Shown: positions 1 to 6,235, numbered from the stretch's first letter. The stretch is 9,514 bases of DNA from Deltaproteobacteria bacterium (GCA_019309815.1 JAFDFO010000135.1:1-9514); one strand, 5' to 3'. Program-made: numbers and translations. Notes: generated by a model from the sequence alone, not told the origin.

Positions 1-1692
1 CTGTTCTTCTTGAACTCCCAGGTGGCCACCCCAACCCAGGAGGCCGACATTTGGCTCCAGCCCGGCCATGCCATGGGTTTGAAGCGTGATCGTCACTCCC
101 TGATAGAAATCATTCACAATGCTGCATTCAGCAAAAGCTTCTACTCCATTCTCTCGGAAGTGTTTTTGGATATGCTTTACCCAGGTTGTTCGGAGACCAC
201 GATTCGCCAGTTCGTCTATATCACCAACGAGCAGATGATAGAGGGTCACGATCCCCCGGCCGCTGCTAAGCCACACGCCCATTTCCATGAGTTCGTCATG
301 GGTATCCGGCGAGCTTGAAAACACAGCGATGTTTGGCCTCCAATTCTTGACATGCCAGGGGACTGATTCAAGGCGAACCAATCCAAAGCGCGTGAGCGCA
401 AACCAAATACCACTCTGAATATCCCCCCAGTTTCGTTGGATGGAACGGCGCTTCAGGAGGATAAAAATGCCGTAACTGATCAGAATCGCCAGAATGGTAG
501 CGGGTGCATTCACCAGGAACATGGCGCCATAGCAGCCAGCTGCACCAAGCAGGGACAGAGCCCAGGGGACCTTGAACTGCGGACGAAAACTTGGATTCCC
601 CACCAGCCTTTCTATACCAGCAGCCAAATTGATCATGCCGTAGGTATTCAAAAAGAACATCGTAATGATGGAAGCCACGAAGTCTAGGTTTCCCATCCAG
701 ATGAAAGTCGTGGCAATGACAGTGGTTACAAGAACGGCGACACGTGGTTCCGTGGCACTACCCAACTGGGAACCAAACGTTCTGGGTACAACACGATCAA
801 AGGAGAGGGCTTGTAGGATGCGAGGGGCTGCGAGAATGCTTCCCAAAGCCGAAGAAAGCGCACAAACCCACACGCCCAGAAGGATGAGAATCGGCCACCG
901 GGCGATCTTCTGCATGATCATGTTGTCAGTAAGAAGTTCCTGGGTGGTGGCATGGGTTCCCAACCATAACGCTGTGGCCAAATAGATGAAAGCTGTAACA
1001 CCAACCGCTGCAAGCGTACCCCTTGGGATGCTCCTTGAGGGGTCTTTCAGGTCACCGGACATGGCGGCGCCCACACTGATGCCTGTTACAGCCGGGAAGA
1101 AGATGGCAAAGACAGCCCAGAAACTGATAGTGGACCCGGATGGGGCAAAGAACCGCGGGGTCACCCATCTTGACCAGTCCCCGGCAAAAAAGGACAAAAT
1201 AGCCAAAGCCAATACCGTAAGAATAACCGTCTGGATTTTGAGAGCAAAATCGGCCCCCACATAGGCAAGTAAACCGAATGCCAGGATCAGCGCAGTGGAA
1301 AGGACTTTGGGGTCAAGGCCGGGAAAAACTGCTGTAAAGGCTTCTGTGAAGCCAATGATATAGAAGGCCACAGAGATAGCAAGCGAGAGAAACAGCGGGA
1401 TGCCGATAGCGCCACCGATCTCCAATCCCAATGTACGCGTGATCATGTAGTAGCTGCCTCCGGTCTTGACGTTCATGTTCGTCGCAATGGAGGAAAGGGA
1501 GAGACCGGTTAGAAACGAGATAGCGTTGGCGATCAAAATGATGGTGAATGCGCCTATCAGTCCAGCCTGGCCCACAACCCAGCCGATCCTGAGAAACAGA
1601 ATGATCCCCAAAATGGTCAGTGTGCTGGGAATGAAGACGCCCCGGAACGTGCCAAAACGTCCCGTCCCCGCGTCTTCCGTGCGGCGGCTCAT
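1..1692 (-). CDS. SLC12-like cation-chloride cotransporter / APC-family permease (3' end outside window)
   Basis: This is a membrane transporter of the APC superfamily, closest in motif pattern to eukaryotic Na-K-Cl/K-Cl cotransporters (SLC12). I translated 564 residues and the frame stays open to the window edge, so the C-terminus is missing. TM1 (about residues 18-42) carries the GVFIPSTLTILGIILFLR-type signature followed by GWVVGQAG. The TM6 region (about 193-230) reads FFPAVTGISVGAAMSGDL then KDPSRSIPRGTLAAV, matching the cotransporter consensus. About ten to twelve hydrophobic segments extend to residue 413. The soluble C-terminal part has NWRPNIAVFSS (450-460) and GLEPNVGLLGW (544-554), both typical of the SLC12 regulatory domain. 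The ATG at 1692 has a GAGGA ribosome site 5 nt upstream. Direction of ion transport and substrate cannot be read from the sequence; a generic amino-acid permease is the alternative name such proteins often receive. Confidence 0.86.
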   Translation of the reverse strand, partial: MSRRTEDAGTGRFGTFRGVFIPSTLTILGIILFLRIGWVVGQAGLIGAFTIILIANAISFLTGLSLSSIATNMNVKTGGSYYMITRTLGLEIGGAIGIPLFLSLAISVAFYIIGFTEAFTAVFPGLDPKVLSTALILAFGLLAYVGADFALKIQTVILTVLALAILSFFAGDWSRWVTPRFFAPSGSTISFWAVFAIFFPAVTGISVGAAMSGDLKDPSRSIPRGTLAAVGVTAFIYLATALWLGTHATTQELLTDNMIMQKIARWPILILLGVWVCALSSALGSILAAPRILQALSFDRVVPRTFGSQLGSATEPRVAVLVTTVIATTFIWMGNLDFVASIITMFFLNTYGMINLAAGIERLVGNPSFRPQFKVPWALSLLGAAGCYGAMFLVNAPATILAILISYGIFILLKRRSIQRNWGDIQSGIWFALTRFGLVRLESVPWHVKNWRPNIAVFSSSPDTHDELMEMGVWLSSGRGIVTLYHLLVGDIDELANRGLRTTWVKHIQKHFRENGVEAFAECSIVNDFYQGVTITLQTHGMAGLEPNVGLLGWGGHLGVQEEQ

Positions 1693-1806
1693 GAGATTCC
1701 TCGCAGATGAAAGGTTCTTCTATGTTGGGTGAGTCGTTGATTCATGAGAACAGAAAGGAATGCTATGCCTAAACAAAAGTGAGCCATGTGGGTTTCTATG
1801 AAGAAG

Positions 1807-1842
1807 CAAATGCATTATATTGTCTTTTTGTCGGTTTGACAA
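1807..1842 (-). promoter_or_regulatory. sigma70-type promoter of the SLC12-like gene
   Basis: On the minus strand a TTGTCA box (1842-1837; 5 of 6 matches to the -35 consensus) is followed after exactly 17 bp by a perfect TATAAT (1819-1814). The predicted transcript start is near 1807, giving a leader of about 115 nt before the ATG at 1692. This is the clearest promoter in the window. Its -35 box lies inside the left half of the TGACAAGG inverted repeat. Confidence 0.7.
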
Positions 1843-1863
1843 GGGCATGGTTTTGCCTTGTCA
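1837..1863. promoter_or_regulatory. 8-bp inverted repeat, candidate operator between divergent genes
   Basis: TGACAAGG (1837-1844) and its exact reverse complement CCTTGTCA (1856-1863) are separated by 11 bp. The left half overlaps the -35 box of the leftward promoter, and the right half lies about 14 bp before the suggested rightward promoter. The 19-bp centre-to-centre spacing is near two helical turns, which suits a dimeric repressor or activator. As RNA it could form an 8-bp stem with an 11-nt loop, but no gene reads into it. The regulator is unknown. Confidence 0.4.
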
Positions 1864-1876
1864 GATATTTTTTGTC

Positions 1877-1904
1877 TTGACCTGTGCGGGTATGGTCGCA
1901 TAGT
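1877..1904 (+). promoter_or_regulatory. possible promoter of the YihY-family gene
   Basis: TTGACC (1877-1882, 5 of 6 matches to -35) and CATAGT (1899-1904, 4 of 6 matches to -10) are separated by 16 bp. Transcription would begin near 1911, about 37 nt before the ATG at 1948. The match is moderate, and the assignment leans on its position. Confidence 0.35.
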
Positions 1905-1947
1905 CTTTTGCCTAGCCCAGAGAAAAGCAACAAAAAGAGAATTGCTC

Positions 1948-3267
1948 ATGATCTCAAGTGTAACACAATTCCTGACAACTGATATCTGGAGAATCCGCTT
2001 AAGCGATCTCTCCCGCTCAAAATCATCTTTGATAAGGCTCCTGAGGATATGCATATTATCCGTGCGCGGACTTGTTGAAGACAAGCTGCAACTTAGAGCG
2101 TCTGCCCTGACTTTCTATACAGTACTCTCTGTTGTTCCAGTTTGTGCGATGCTCTTTGGAATTGCCAAAGGGTTTGGTTTTGAAAAGGTCCTGCAAAAAC
2201 AACTCATGGAGAGGCTTGAAGGTCAGGGAGAGGTCGCGACCAAAATCATCGACTATTCCAATGCCCTCCTGGAAAATACCCAGGGGGGTATGATCGCCGG
2301 TATAGGTATTGTTATCCTGTTCTGGGCAATTATCAAGATATTAGGAAACATAGAAAAATCTTTTAACGACATCTGGGGAGTCAAGAAGGGAAGATCTTTC
2401 TTAAGAAAGATTACGGACTACCTCTCTATCATGCTGATCGGTCCGGTTCTTTTTATCATGTCGAGTGGTCTCACCGTTCTAATGGTTGGCCAGGCTGAAA
2501 CGTTTATCCAAAGGATTGCCCTTCTGGGGCCGGTTGCTCCGGTCATATTCTTCATGCTGAAGCTGGTACGCTATGGAACAATACTGTTTCTTTTTTCATT
2601 CGTGTATATATTCATGCCAAACACAAAAGTCCGTTTCAAATCCGGAATACTTGCCGGATTCATCGCAGGTGTCGTGTATCAAATGTTCCAGTGGGGTTAC
2701 ATCGTCTTTCAAGTTGGGGTGGCCAAATACAACGCCATATATGGGAGTTTCGCGGCCCTGCCCCTTTTCCTGATATGGCTGCAATTGAGTTGGGTAATCG
2801 TGCTGTTTGGGGCAGAAGTATCTTTTGCACACCAGAATGTGGACACTTTCGAGTTTGAGCCGGACGCCTTAAACGTGAGCTACGCCTTCAAAAGGCTGCT
2901 GGGTCTCAGAATTGTCCATCTACTGGTGAAGCATTTTTCTGACGGAGACCATTCCTGGGATGAGACTAAGATTTCTCACACCTTAGATATTCCTATTCGT
3001 CTTGTCCGCCAGATTCTGTATGAGCTGGTTGAATCCGGCCTTGTTTCCCCAATCAAGGTAGATGAGAATGGCTCCGTAGCCTTCCAACCAGGGCGCAACC
3101 CGGACACGTTAACGATTAAGTATGTCATAGATGTAATGGAATGGCACGGAAGCAACAACATCCCTGTGGCCCAGTCAGAAGAGCTCAAAAGACTGGCACA
3201 ATCTCTGAAGAGTTTTGACGATCTTATCGAGACGTCTCCAGACAACGTTCTACTGAAAGACGTATAG
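1948..3267 (+). CDS. YihY/BrkB-family inner-membrane protein with C-terminal winged-helix-like extension
   Basis: This 439-residue protein belongs to the YihY/BrkB family, once misnamed ribonuclease BN and now regarded as integral membrane proteins of unsettled function. Residues 47-58 (LQLRASALTFYT) match the family's N-terminal signature. About six membrane segments lie near 52-76, 116-135, 157-180, 200-222, 232-255 and 265-290. The family hallmark YGSFAALPLFLIWLQLSW sits at about 265-282, followed by a FGAEVSFA stretch. After the last helix, about residues 310-380 look like a winged helix (SHTLDIPIRLVRQILYELVE then a basic or polar wing). I chose the ATG at 1948, preceded by AGAGA 7 nt upstream; an in-frame TTG at 1858 would add 30 residues that do not look like family sequence. 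The gene is divergent from the transporter and convergent with the M48 gene. Family assignment is firm; function is not. Confidence 0.88.
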   Translation: MISSVTQFLTTDIWRIRLSDLSRSKSSLIRLLRICILSVRGLVEDKLQLRASALTFYTVLSVVPVCAMLFGIAKGFGFEKVLQKQLMERLEGQGEVATKIIDYSNALLENTQGGMIAGIGIVILFWAIIKILGNIEKSFNDIWGVKKGRSFLRKITDYLSIMLIGPVLFIMSSGLTVLMVGQAETFIQRIALLGPVAPVIFFMLKLVRYGTILFLFSFVYIFMPNTKVRFKSGILAGFIAGVVYQMFQWGYIVFQVGVAKYNAIYGSFAALPLFLIWLQLSWVIVLFGAEVSFAHQNVDTFEFEPDALNVSYAFKRLLGLRIVHLLVKHFSDGDHSWDETKISHTLDIPIRLVRQILYELVESGLVSPIKVDENGSVAFQPGRNPDTLTIKYVIDVMEWHGSNNIPVAQSEELKRLAQSLKSFDDLIETSPDNVLLKDV

Positions 3268-3375
3268 CAGCCACCCCGACCATTCAGAAGCCCGCGTTCG
3301 AGTCCAAGTGTTGCGTCCCCATGAACAACTTACATGATTTCCAAGATCGCACAGGACCCTCAAAGGCAATATTGA
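3268..3375. other. intergenic stretch with no recognised feature
   Basis: Between the end of the YihY-family gene and the palindrome I see no gene, hairpin terminator or RNA gene. A GTTCGAGTCC string at 3296-3305 recalls a tRNA T-loop, but its flanks do not pair. The 88 bases after the palindrome (3511-3598) are AT-rich and equally featureless. Confidence 0.5.
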
Positions 3376-3510
3376 AAATCCGTACTGTTTTCAAGGCGAA
3401 GCCGCAATGACCCAAACATTACACGAACCTGTTTAGAACATTAGAAAATTCGGATTTCGATATTGTTTGCGGCTGACGCCTTGAAAACAGTACGGATTTC
3501 GTGCTTCGAA
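3367..3510. repeat. long imperfect palindrome, MITE-like or extragenic repeat
   Basis: The left arm 3376-3407 and right arm 3467-3499 are reverse complements over about 32 bp, with one substitution and one extra base. The core is CCGTACTGTTTTCAAGGCG against CGCCTTGAAAACAGTACGG. The 59-bp interior contains a second partial inverted match: CAATATTGAAAATCCG (3367-3382) pairs with CGGATTTCGATATTG (3451-3465). CGGATTTCG also recurs directly at 3451-3459 and 3493-3501. The element lies between two convergent genes and has no open frame. It could fold as a bidirectional stem, but the loop is long and no T-run follows, so I read it as a dispersed palindromic repeat rather than a classical terminator. 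Confidence 0.7.
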
Positions 3511-3598
3511 TTTTACATGTTAATTACTCAACAAGGAGATCATGTTTGCCCTGACTTCGTATAAATAACTCCTGGGACAAAACAATAGAAGTGCCAGC

Positions 3599-4699
3599 TC
3601 AAGTCAGCTCACGAATAGCCCGGATCCTTTCCAGGACAGGAGGATGCCCATAGGTTAAGAACACCTTTAGCGGATGGGGTGTCAGGTTGGAGAGATTGTC
3701 AACCGTGAGTTTTTTCAGTGCAGAAATCATTGACTCTGGTCTTCTGTATGTCGAAACTGCATACGCATCAGCTTCATATTCGTGCCTTCTTGACAGGATG
3801 TTGCTGAATATGGAGATAACTAAGTTGATCGGAGCATAGAGAAAGGCGAAGAAGAACAGACTTGCGTATATCGACGTATGTTGCATCTTGAAGGCTGAAA
3901 ACAGGGTCGTGTGTCTCTTTATCAGCGTATCAAAGAGGACGATCCTCCTGAGTTTCCCAAAGCCCGTGAAGAAGGCATTGGATTTGGTAGAACGCTTAGA
4001 CGCATCCATTTTGAAAATGCCCTTCATTTTGAAACGCTGTGATCTGGCATAGTCTTCGATAGCCGCCTTGAGTTCCCCGTCTTCCAAAGGATAGAACTTG
4101 TTGAACAAAGGCAATATGATCACAGGAGCAAGAAACGTGAGGACGATTTGGAACAGAACCACCACAACCCAGCAATAGACCCAGGCCCAACTCTCGGCTC
4201 TGGCGAATAGCCACAAGATAACTGAAAAGACGATCCCCCCAATCAAGCCAGCCAAGAGCCAGCTCTTCAGGATGTCTAAAATAAATGTCTTTGGAGTCGT
4301 TCGGTTGAAGCCATACTTCTCCTCAATAATAAAGGTATTGTAAACTGAAAAGGGAATGGTCATTAGTTGGAGAGCGAGTAGCAAAATCCCGGCAAAGATC
4401 AGTCCTGTCAGGATAGGGCCAAGTCCGAAGCCTCTTGCAATCCCATCAACAATGTTAAACCCGCCAACCAGAATGAAGGTTACTGTAATCGGTGTGATAA
4501 TTGTGTCGGTAGTTATTTCAAAGCGGGTGTTTTCTTTCAGGTAGTCTTGTGACTGTCTGTATTTATCTGCATCGTAGTAACCTTCATATTCTTTGGGCAG
4601 ATCGGTTTTGGCGTACCTCACGTTGGCCGTCTCCACAACGGCATTTAAGAGGTAATTGCCAACAATGATGAATAGAATAACGATTAGGTAGATATTCAT
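3599..4699 (-). CDS. Ste24-like CAAX protease homologue (M48) lacking the HExxH zinc motif; probably inactive
   Basis: Ste24-type M48 proteases are multi-pass membrane zinc metalloproteases. This 366-residue protein matches the family along nearly its whole length: N-terminal helices, PFSVYNTFIIEEKYGFN (116-132), LAPVIILPLFNKFYPL (190-205), MDASKRSTKSNAFFTGFGK (231-249), VLFDTLIKRHT (254-264), SRRHEYEADAYA (303-314) and GHPPVLERIRA (351-361). E307 is the expected third zinc ligand. However, RHTT (262-265) runs directly into LFSAFKMQH (266-274). In relatives about 45 residues lie there, including the HExxH zinc motif and a membrane helix. The reading frame is intact, and the total is short of the family's usual length of roughly 410-420. 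It is therefore likely inactive with altered topology. The ATG at 4699 is chosen for its GGAG site 7 nt upstream; a TTG at 4735 would add 12 residues. Confidence 0.82.
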   Translation of the reverse strand: MNIYLIVILFIIVGNYLLNAVVETANVRYAKTDLPKEYEGYYDADKYRQSQDYLKENTRFEITTDTIITPITVTFILVGGFNIVDGIARGFGLGPILTGLIFAGILLLALQLMTIPFSVYNTFIIEEKYGFNRTTPKTFILDILKSWLLAGLIGGIVFSVILWLFARAESWAWVYCWVVVVLFQIVLTFLAPVIILPLFNKFYPLEDGELKAAIEDYARSQRFKMKGIFKMDASKRSTKSNAFFTGFGKLRRIVLFDTLIKRHTTLFSAFKMQHTSIYASLFFFAFLYAPINLVISIFSNILSRRHEYEADAYAVSTYRRPESMISALKKLTVDNLSNLTPHPLKVFLTYGHPPVLERIRAIRELT

Positions 4700-4705
4700 G
4701 ATTCT

Positions 4706-4724
4706 TCTCCAATTTAGTTGGAGA
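4706..4724 (-). promoter_or_regulatory. 7-bp hairpin enclosing the Shine-Dalgarno of the M48 gene
   Basis: TCTCCAA and TTGGAGA form a perfect 7-bp inverted repeat with a 5-nt loop. In the minus-strand mRNA the GGAG ribosome site (4710-4707) lies in the 3' arm, so folding would hide it. The dyad also overlaps the suggested -10 box, so it could instead be a DNA operator or lie partly outside the transcript. Confidence 0.4.
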
Positions 4725-4751
4725 ATAGGGTCCAAGGATTCAAGGGGTCAA
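4715..4751 (-). promoter_or_regulatory. possible promoter of the M48 gene, with -35 inside a repeat
   Basis: TTGACC (4751-4746) and TATTCT (4727-4722) are separated by 18 bp on the minus strand. Transcription would start near 4715, leaving a very short leader that still contains the ribosome site. The -35 box is contributed by the CAAGGATTCAAGGG-type repeat, so the repeat may have supplied or replaced the native promoter. Confidence 0.3.
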
Positions 4752-4905
4752 GGATTCAAGGGTTTGTTTTCTAAAAACTGTATCAGCGCGGTTAACATTC
4801 TTTCGCTTTCTGCGATGTCTTTTTTTGTGTACCCAATTCACTTCTTTCAATGAAGCCCAAATCTCCTGCCAACAAAATCTGGGTTCCTTTTTTTGAACCG
4901 CAATA
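4748..4905 (-). pseudogene. C-terminal remnant of a four-helix-bundle (S23-type) protein gene, frameshifted
   Basis: Read on the minus strand, 4887-4827 encodes GTQILLAGDLGFIERSELG, and then a different frame encodes DIAESERMLTALIQFLENK and PLNP before the TGA at 4750-4748. Joined, these resemble the end of TIGR02436-type four-helix-bundle proteins, found as free genes and inside 23S rRNA intervening sequences (pattern ETQ-LLA-DLGYI ... RML-GLI-L). The frames would join if the A-run (T-run at 4820-4826 on the plus strand) had eight bases instead of seven, so a single-base loss is likely. Upstream the similarity fades at about 4888-4905, and the N-terminal part of the gene is replaced by palindromes. 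The stop codon lies within the left repeat arm. Recognition is from memory of the family pattern, so the identity is moderate while the frame break is plain. Confidence 0.5.
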
Positions 4906-4970
4906 GCGAGCGCATTCCCCGTAGCTTGACTTCGACGAGCTCAGTCGAGTCGCTGCGGGGTTAGCGAGCG
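4904..4970. repeat. nested GC-rich palindrome flanked by TAGCGAGCG direct repeats
   Basis: TAGCGAGCG occurs at 4904-4912 and 4962-4970. Between them CCCCGTAGC (4917-4925) pairs with GCTGCGGGG (4952-4960), a 9-bp stem with one G-T pair. Inside that is a second stem: GAC/GTC plus TCGAC/GTCGA (4928-4951) with a GAGCTCA loop and one bulged T. It looks like one palindromic repeat inserted into the loop of another. Confidence 0.6.
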
Positions 4971-5006
4971 ACTTGGAAAATGGCAGCCTTCCTTACGGTC
5001 GAAGGT

Positions 5007-5028
5007 TCCCTCCAGCTTGCTGGAGGGA
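5007..5028. repeat. perfect 10-bp inverted repeat with 2-nt centre
   Basis: TCCCTCCAGC (5007-5016) and GCTGGAGGGA (5019-5028) are exact reverse complements around TT. A run of seven T (5038-5044) follows after nine bases on the plus strand. That is too far for a canonical intrinsic terminator, and no plus-strand gene reads into it. It is most simply another palindromic unit of the repeat cassette. Confidence 0.55.
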
Positions 5029-5086
5029 TCTTCAATATTTTTTTGCTTTTCACTTGAATCCTTGGGCCCTTGAATCCTTGAACCCT

Positions 5087-5208
5087 CTGGGATCACACCT
5101 GGTCAACTGGAGGTGACACACTTATTTTACCCTAATTGACTACAACCAATCGGGAGATGATCCATATTCATAGATCCATATGATGACGACTGATGGCTCC
5201 TACTCGTT
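5087..5208. other. intergenic stretch downstream of the four-gene block
   Basis: No gene or convincing terminator is visible. GATCCATAT is repeated directly at 5159-5167 and 5173-5181. A weak CACCT/AGGTG dyad near 5096-5115 lacks a T-run on either strand, so transcription of the block may end by a Rho-dependent or unrecognised signal. Confidence 0.4.
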
Positions 5209-6228
5209 TCACCACTGGTCAGGGGTCGCAAGGCGTTCTATCTCTGCAACAATCCGCTCGCTTAGCATCCGGTCAAATTTGATGTGAACAGAGTAGTCTT
5301 CAAAAGGGTGAGAGCGAACGGCAACAACAGTGCCATTTATATCTATCTCCTGTTGGGATGCCCCCTGAGGCAGGGTGAATCTTATATGCAAGCCACGACC
5401 GAGCAAAAGGCTACCGGTCTCTTTCTTCGAGATCTTCAGAAAGAATGACATTCCGCCGGTAGAGATATCAGACAGGTTACCCTTGAAGGCCTTCCCCACC
5501 GGATCTCCAGCAACATCTAAGACCTGAAAGATACCTTTCCCCGATATGCCGACCCGTTTATGGGATCTGCGATTGAGACCTTTTTCCTTCAACAGATGGT
5601 CAACCGTTTTAAGCTTGAGACAGTGTTGATGAAGTTTAGGTTCAAGGGAGGGACATTCCTCATGCCATGTGGCCAACACATTTTTGTCCACGATGTGCAG
5701 TATAACGCCTGAAAGCGTTACCAGAGATGTAGTACAAACCGTATCAGCAAAAAAGGTATCTACGCCCACAATACTACCGGGGCCAAGGGTGTTCACGAGG
5801 ATCTCCATGCCTTCCTGGCTACTGATCATCTTCACCTGGCCCGAATCGATGAAATAGAGATGCGTATCTCTGTCCCCCTGTTTTAGGATGATCTGATCAG
5901 GGTCGTATTCCTGCTCTTGCATAGCATAATATAGAGTATTTGTTTCCTCGGTTGTTAGAGTCCTGTAAAGCTCTGACCAAACATCCCTGTGGTTTTGATC
6001 TATGGCGCCCCGTTGTTCCTCTTCAATGATTTCACCAGACTTCGTTATTTCAGTCAAAGCCATGGGATCGACTTCAGAAAGCTTTTCCCACAAAGTCTTT
6101 GCCTTGGCAAAGTCCCTTGCCTTGGCATGATCTACAATGATGTCGAACAACAATCTGACAGCAGCTTCTGTGTTGTTCTCCTCGACATATTGATCAACCA
6201 GTGCCTCTTGGTGGACAAGTTCTTCCAC
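5209..6228 (-). CDS. cyclic-nucleotide-binding-fold and PilZ domain protein
   Basis: This 339-residue cytoplasmic protein appears to be a signal-responsive effector. Residues 1-75 are helical. About 98-190 form a cNMP-binding-type beta barrel (IILKQGDRDTHLYFIDSGQVK at its start, then LGPGSIVGVDTFF). About 218-335 form a PilZ domain with both c-di-GMP motifs: RSHKR (R221-x3-R225) and DISTGG (D254, S256, G259). In the cNMP barrel the usual phosphate cassette GE..ALL...RSA is replaced by GVDTFFADTVCTTS, with no arginine, so cAMP or cGMP binding is doubtful while c-di-GMP binding is likely. There is no DNA-binding domain. I chose the GTG at 6228 because AGGGAGGA lies 7 nt upstream; a GTG at 6252 would add eight residues but lacks a ribosome site. 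It is the last gene of the four-gene block. Domain calls are firm; the output is unknown. Confidence 0.82.
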   Translation of the reverse strand: MEELVHQEALVDQYVEENNTEAAVRLLFDIIVDHAKARDFAKAKTLWEKLSEVDPMALTEITKSGEIIEEEQRGAIDQNHRDVWSELYRTLTTEETNTLYYAMQEQEYDPDQIILKQGDRDTHLYFIDSGQVKMISSQEGMEILVNTLGPGSIVGVDTFFADTVCTTSLVTLSGVILHIVDKNVLATWHEECPSLEPKLHQHCLKLKTVDHLLKEKGLNRRSHKRVGISGKGIFQVLDVAGDPVGKAFKGNLSDISTGGMSFFLKISKKETGSLLLGRGLHIRFTLPQGASQQEIDINGTVVAVRSHPFEDYSVHIKFDRMLSERIVAEIERLATPDQW

Positions 6229-6235
6229 GACCTGT

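Larger units (their letters stand above)
4729..5086. repeat. inverted pair of CAAGGATTCAAGGG repeats bounding a repeat-rich cassette
   Basis: The left copy (about 4729-4763) contains CAAGGATTCAAGGGG then TCAAGGATTCAAGGG. The right copy (about 5053-5086) is its reverse complement with only a few mismatches: CTTGAATCCTTGGGCCC then TTGAATCCTTGAACCC. Each copy is itself a tandem of two 15- to 16-bp units. The 290 bp between them hold a four-helix-bundle gene remnant on the minus strand and two kinds of palindrome. No transposase is present. The arrangement resembles a decayed mobile or repeat cassette; whether the ends ever served as terminal inverted repeats is inference. Confidence 0.6.

Noticed and set aside
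10..1732. Several plus-strand open frames of 83-106 codons
   Set aside because: They lie opposite the continuous SLC12-like frame, have no family resemblance and no ribosome sites, and are antisense shadows.
1837..1871. Inverted repeat followed by a T-run read as a plus-strand terminator or attenuator
   Set aside because: No upstream plus-strand gene exists and the T-run is preceded by GATA; overlap with the -35 box makes an operator the simpler reading.
1815..2084. Minus-strand open frame of 89 codons over the start of the YihY-family gene
   Set aside because: It overlaps the promoter region and coding sequence of a clear family member and has no recognisable motif.
3296..3305. GTTCGAGTCC resembling a tRNA T-loop, a possible attachment site
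   Set aside because: The flanking bases do not form a T-stem, there is no acceptor or anticodon arm, and no integrase or duplicated copy is seen.
3533..3568. AAGGAG followed by ATG and an eight-codon open frame on the plus strand
   Set aside because: Spacing from the ribosome-like site to ATG is only 3 nt, the peptide is featureless, and no gene follows in that direction.
4750..4913. Longer open frame on the minus strand through the four-helix-bundle remnant
   Set aside because: It is uninterrupted but has no start codon and gives a basic sequence without family resemblance; the homologous signal is in the other two frames.
5007..5044. Hairpin plus T-run as an intrinsic terminator
   Set aside because: Nine bases separate stem and T-run, and no plus-strand transcript is expected to arrive here.
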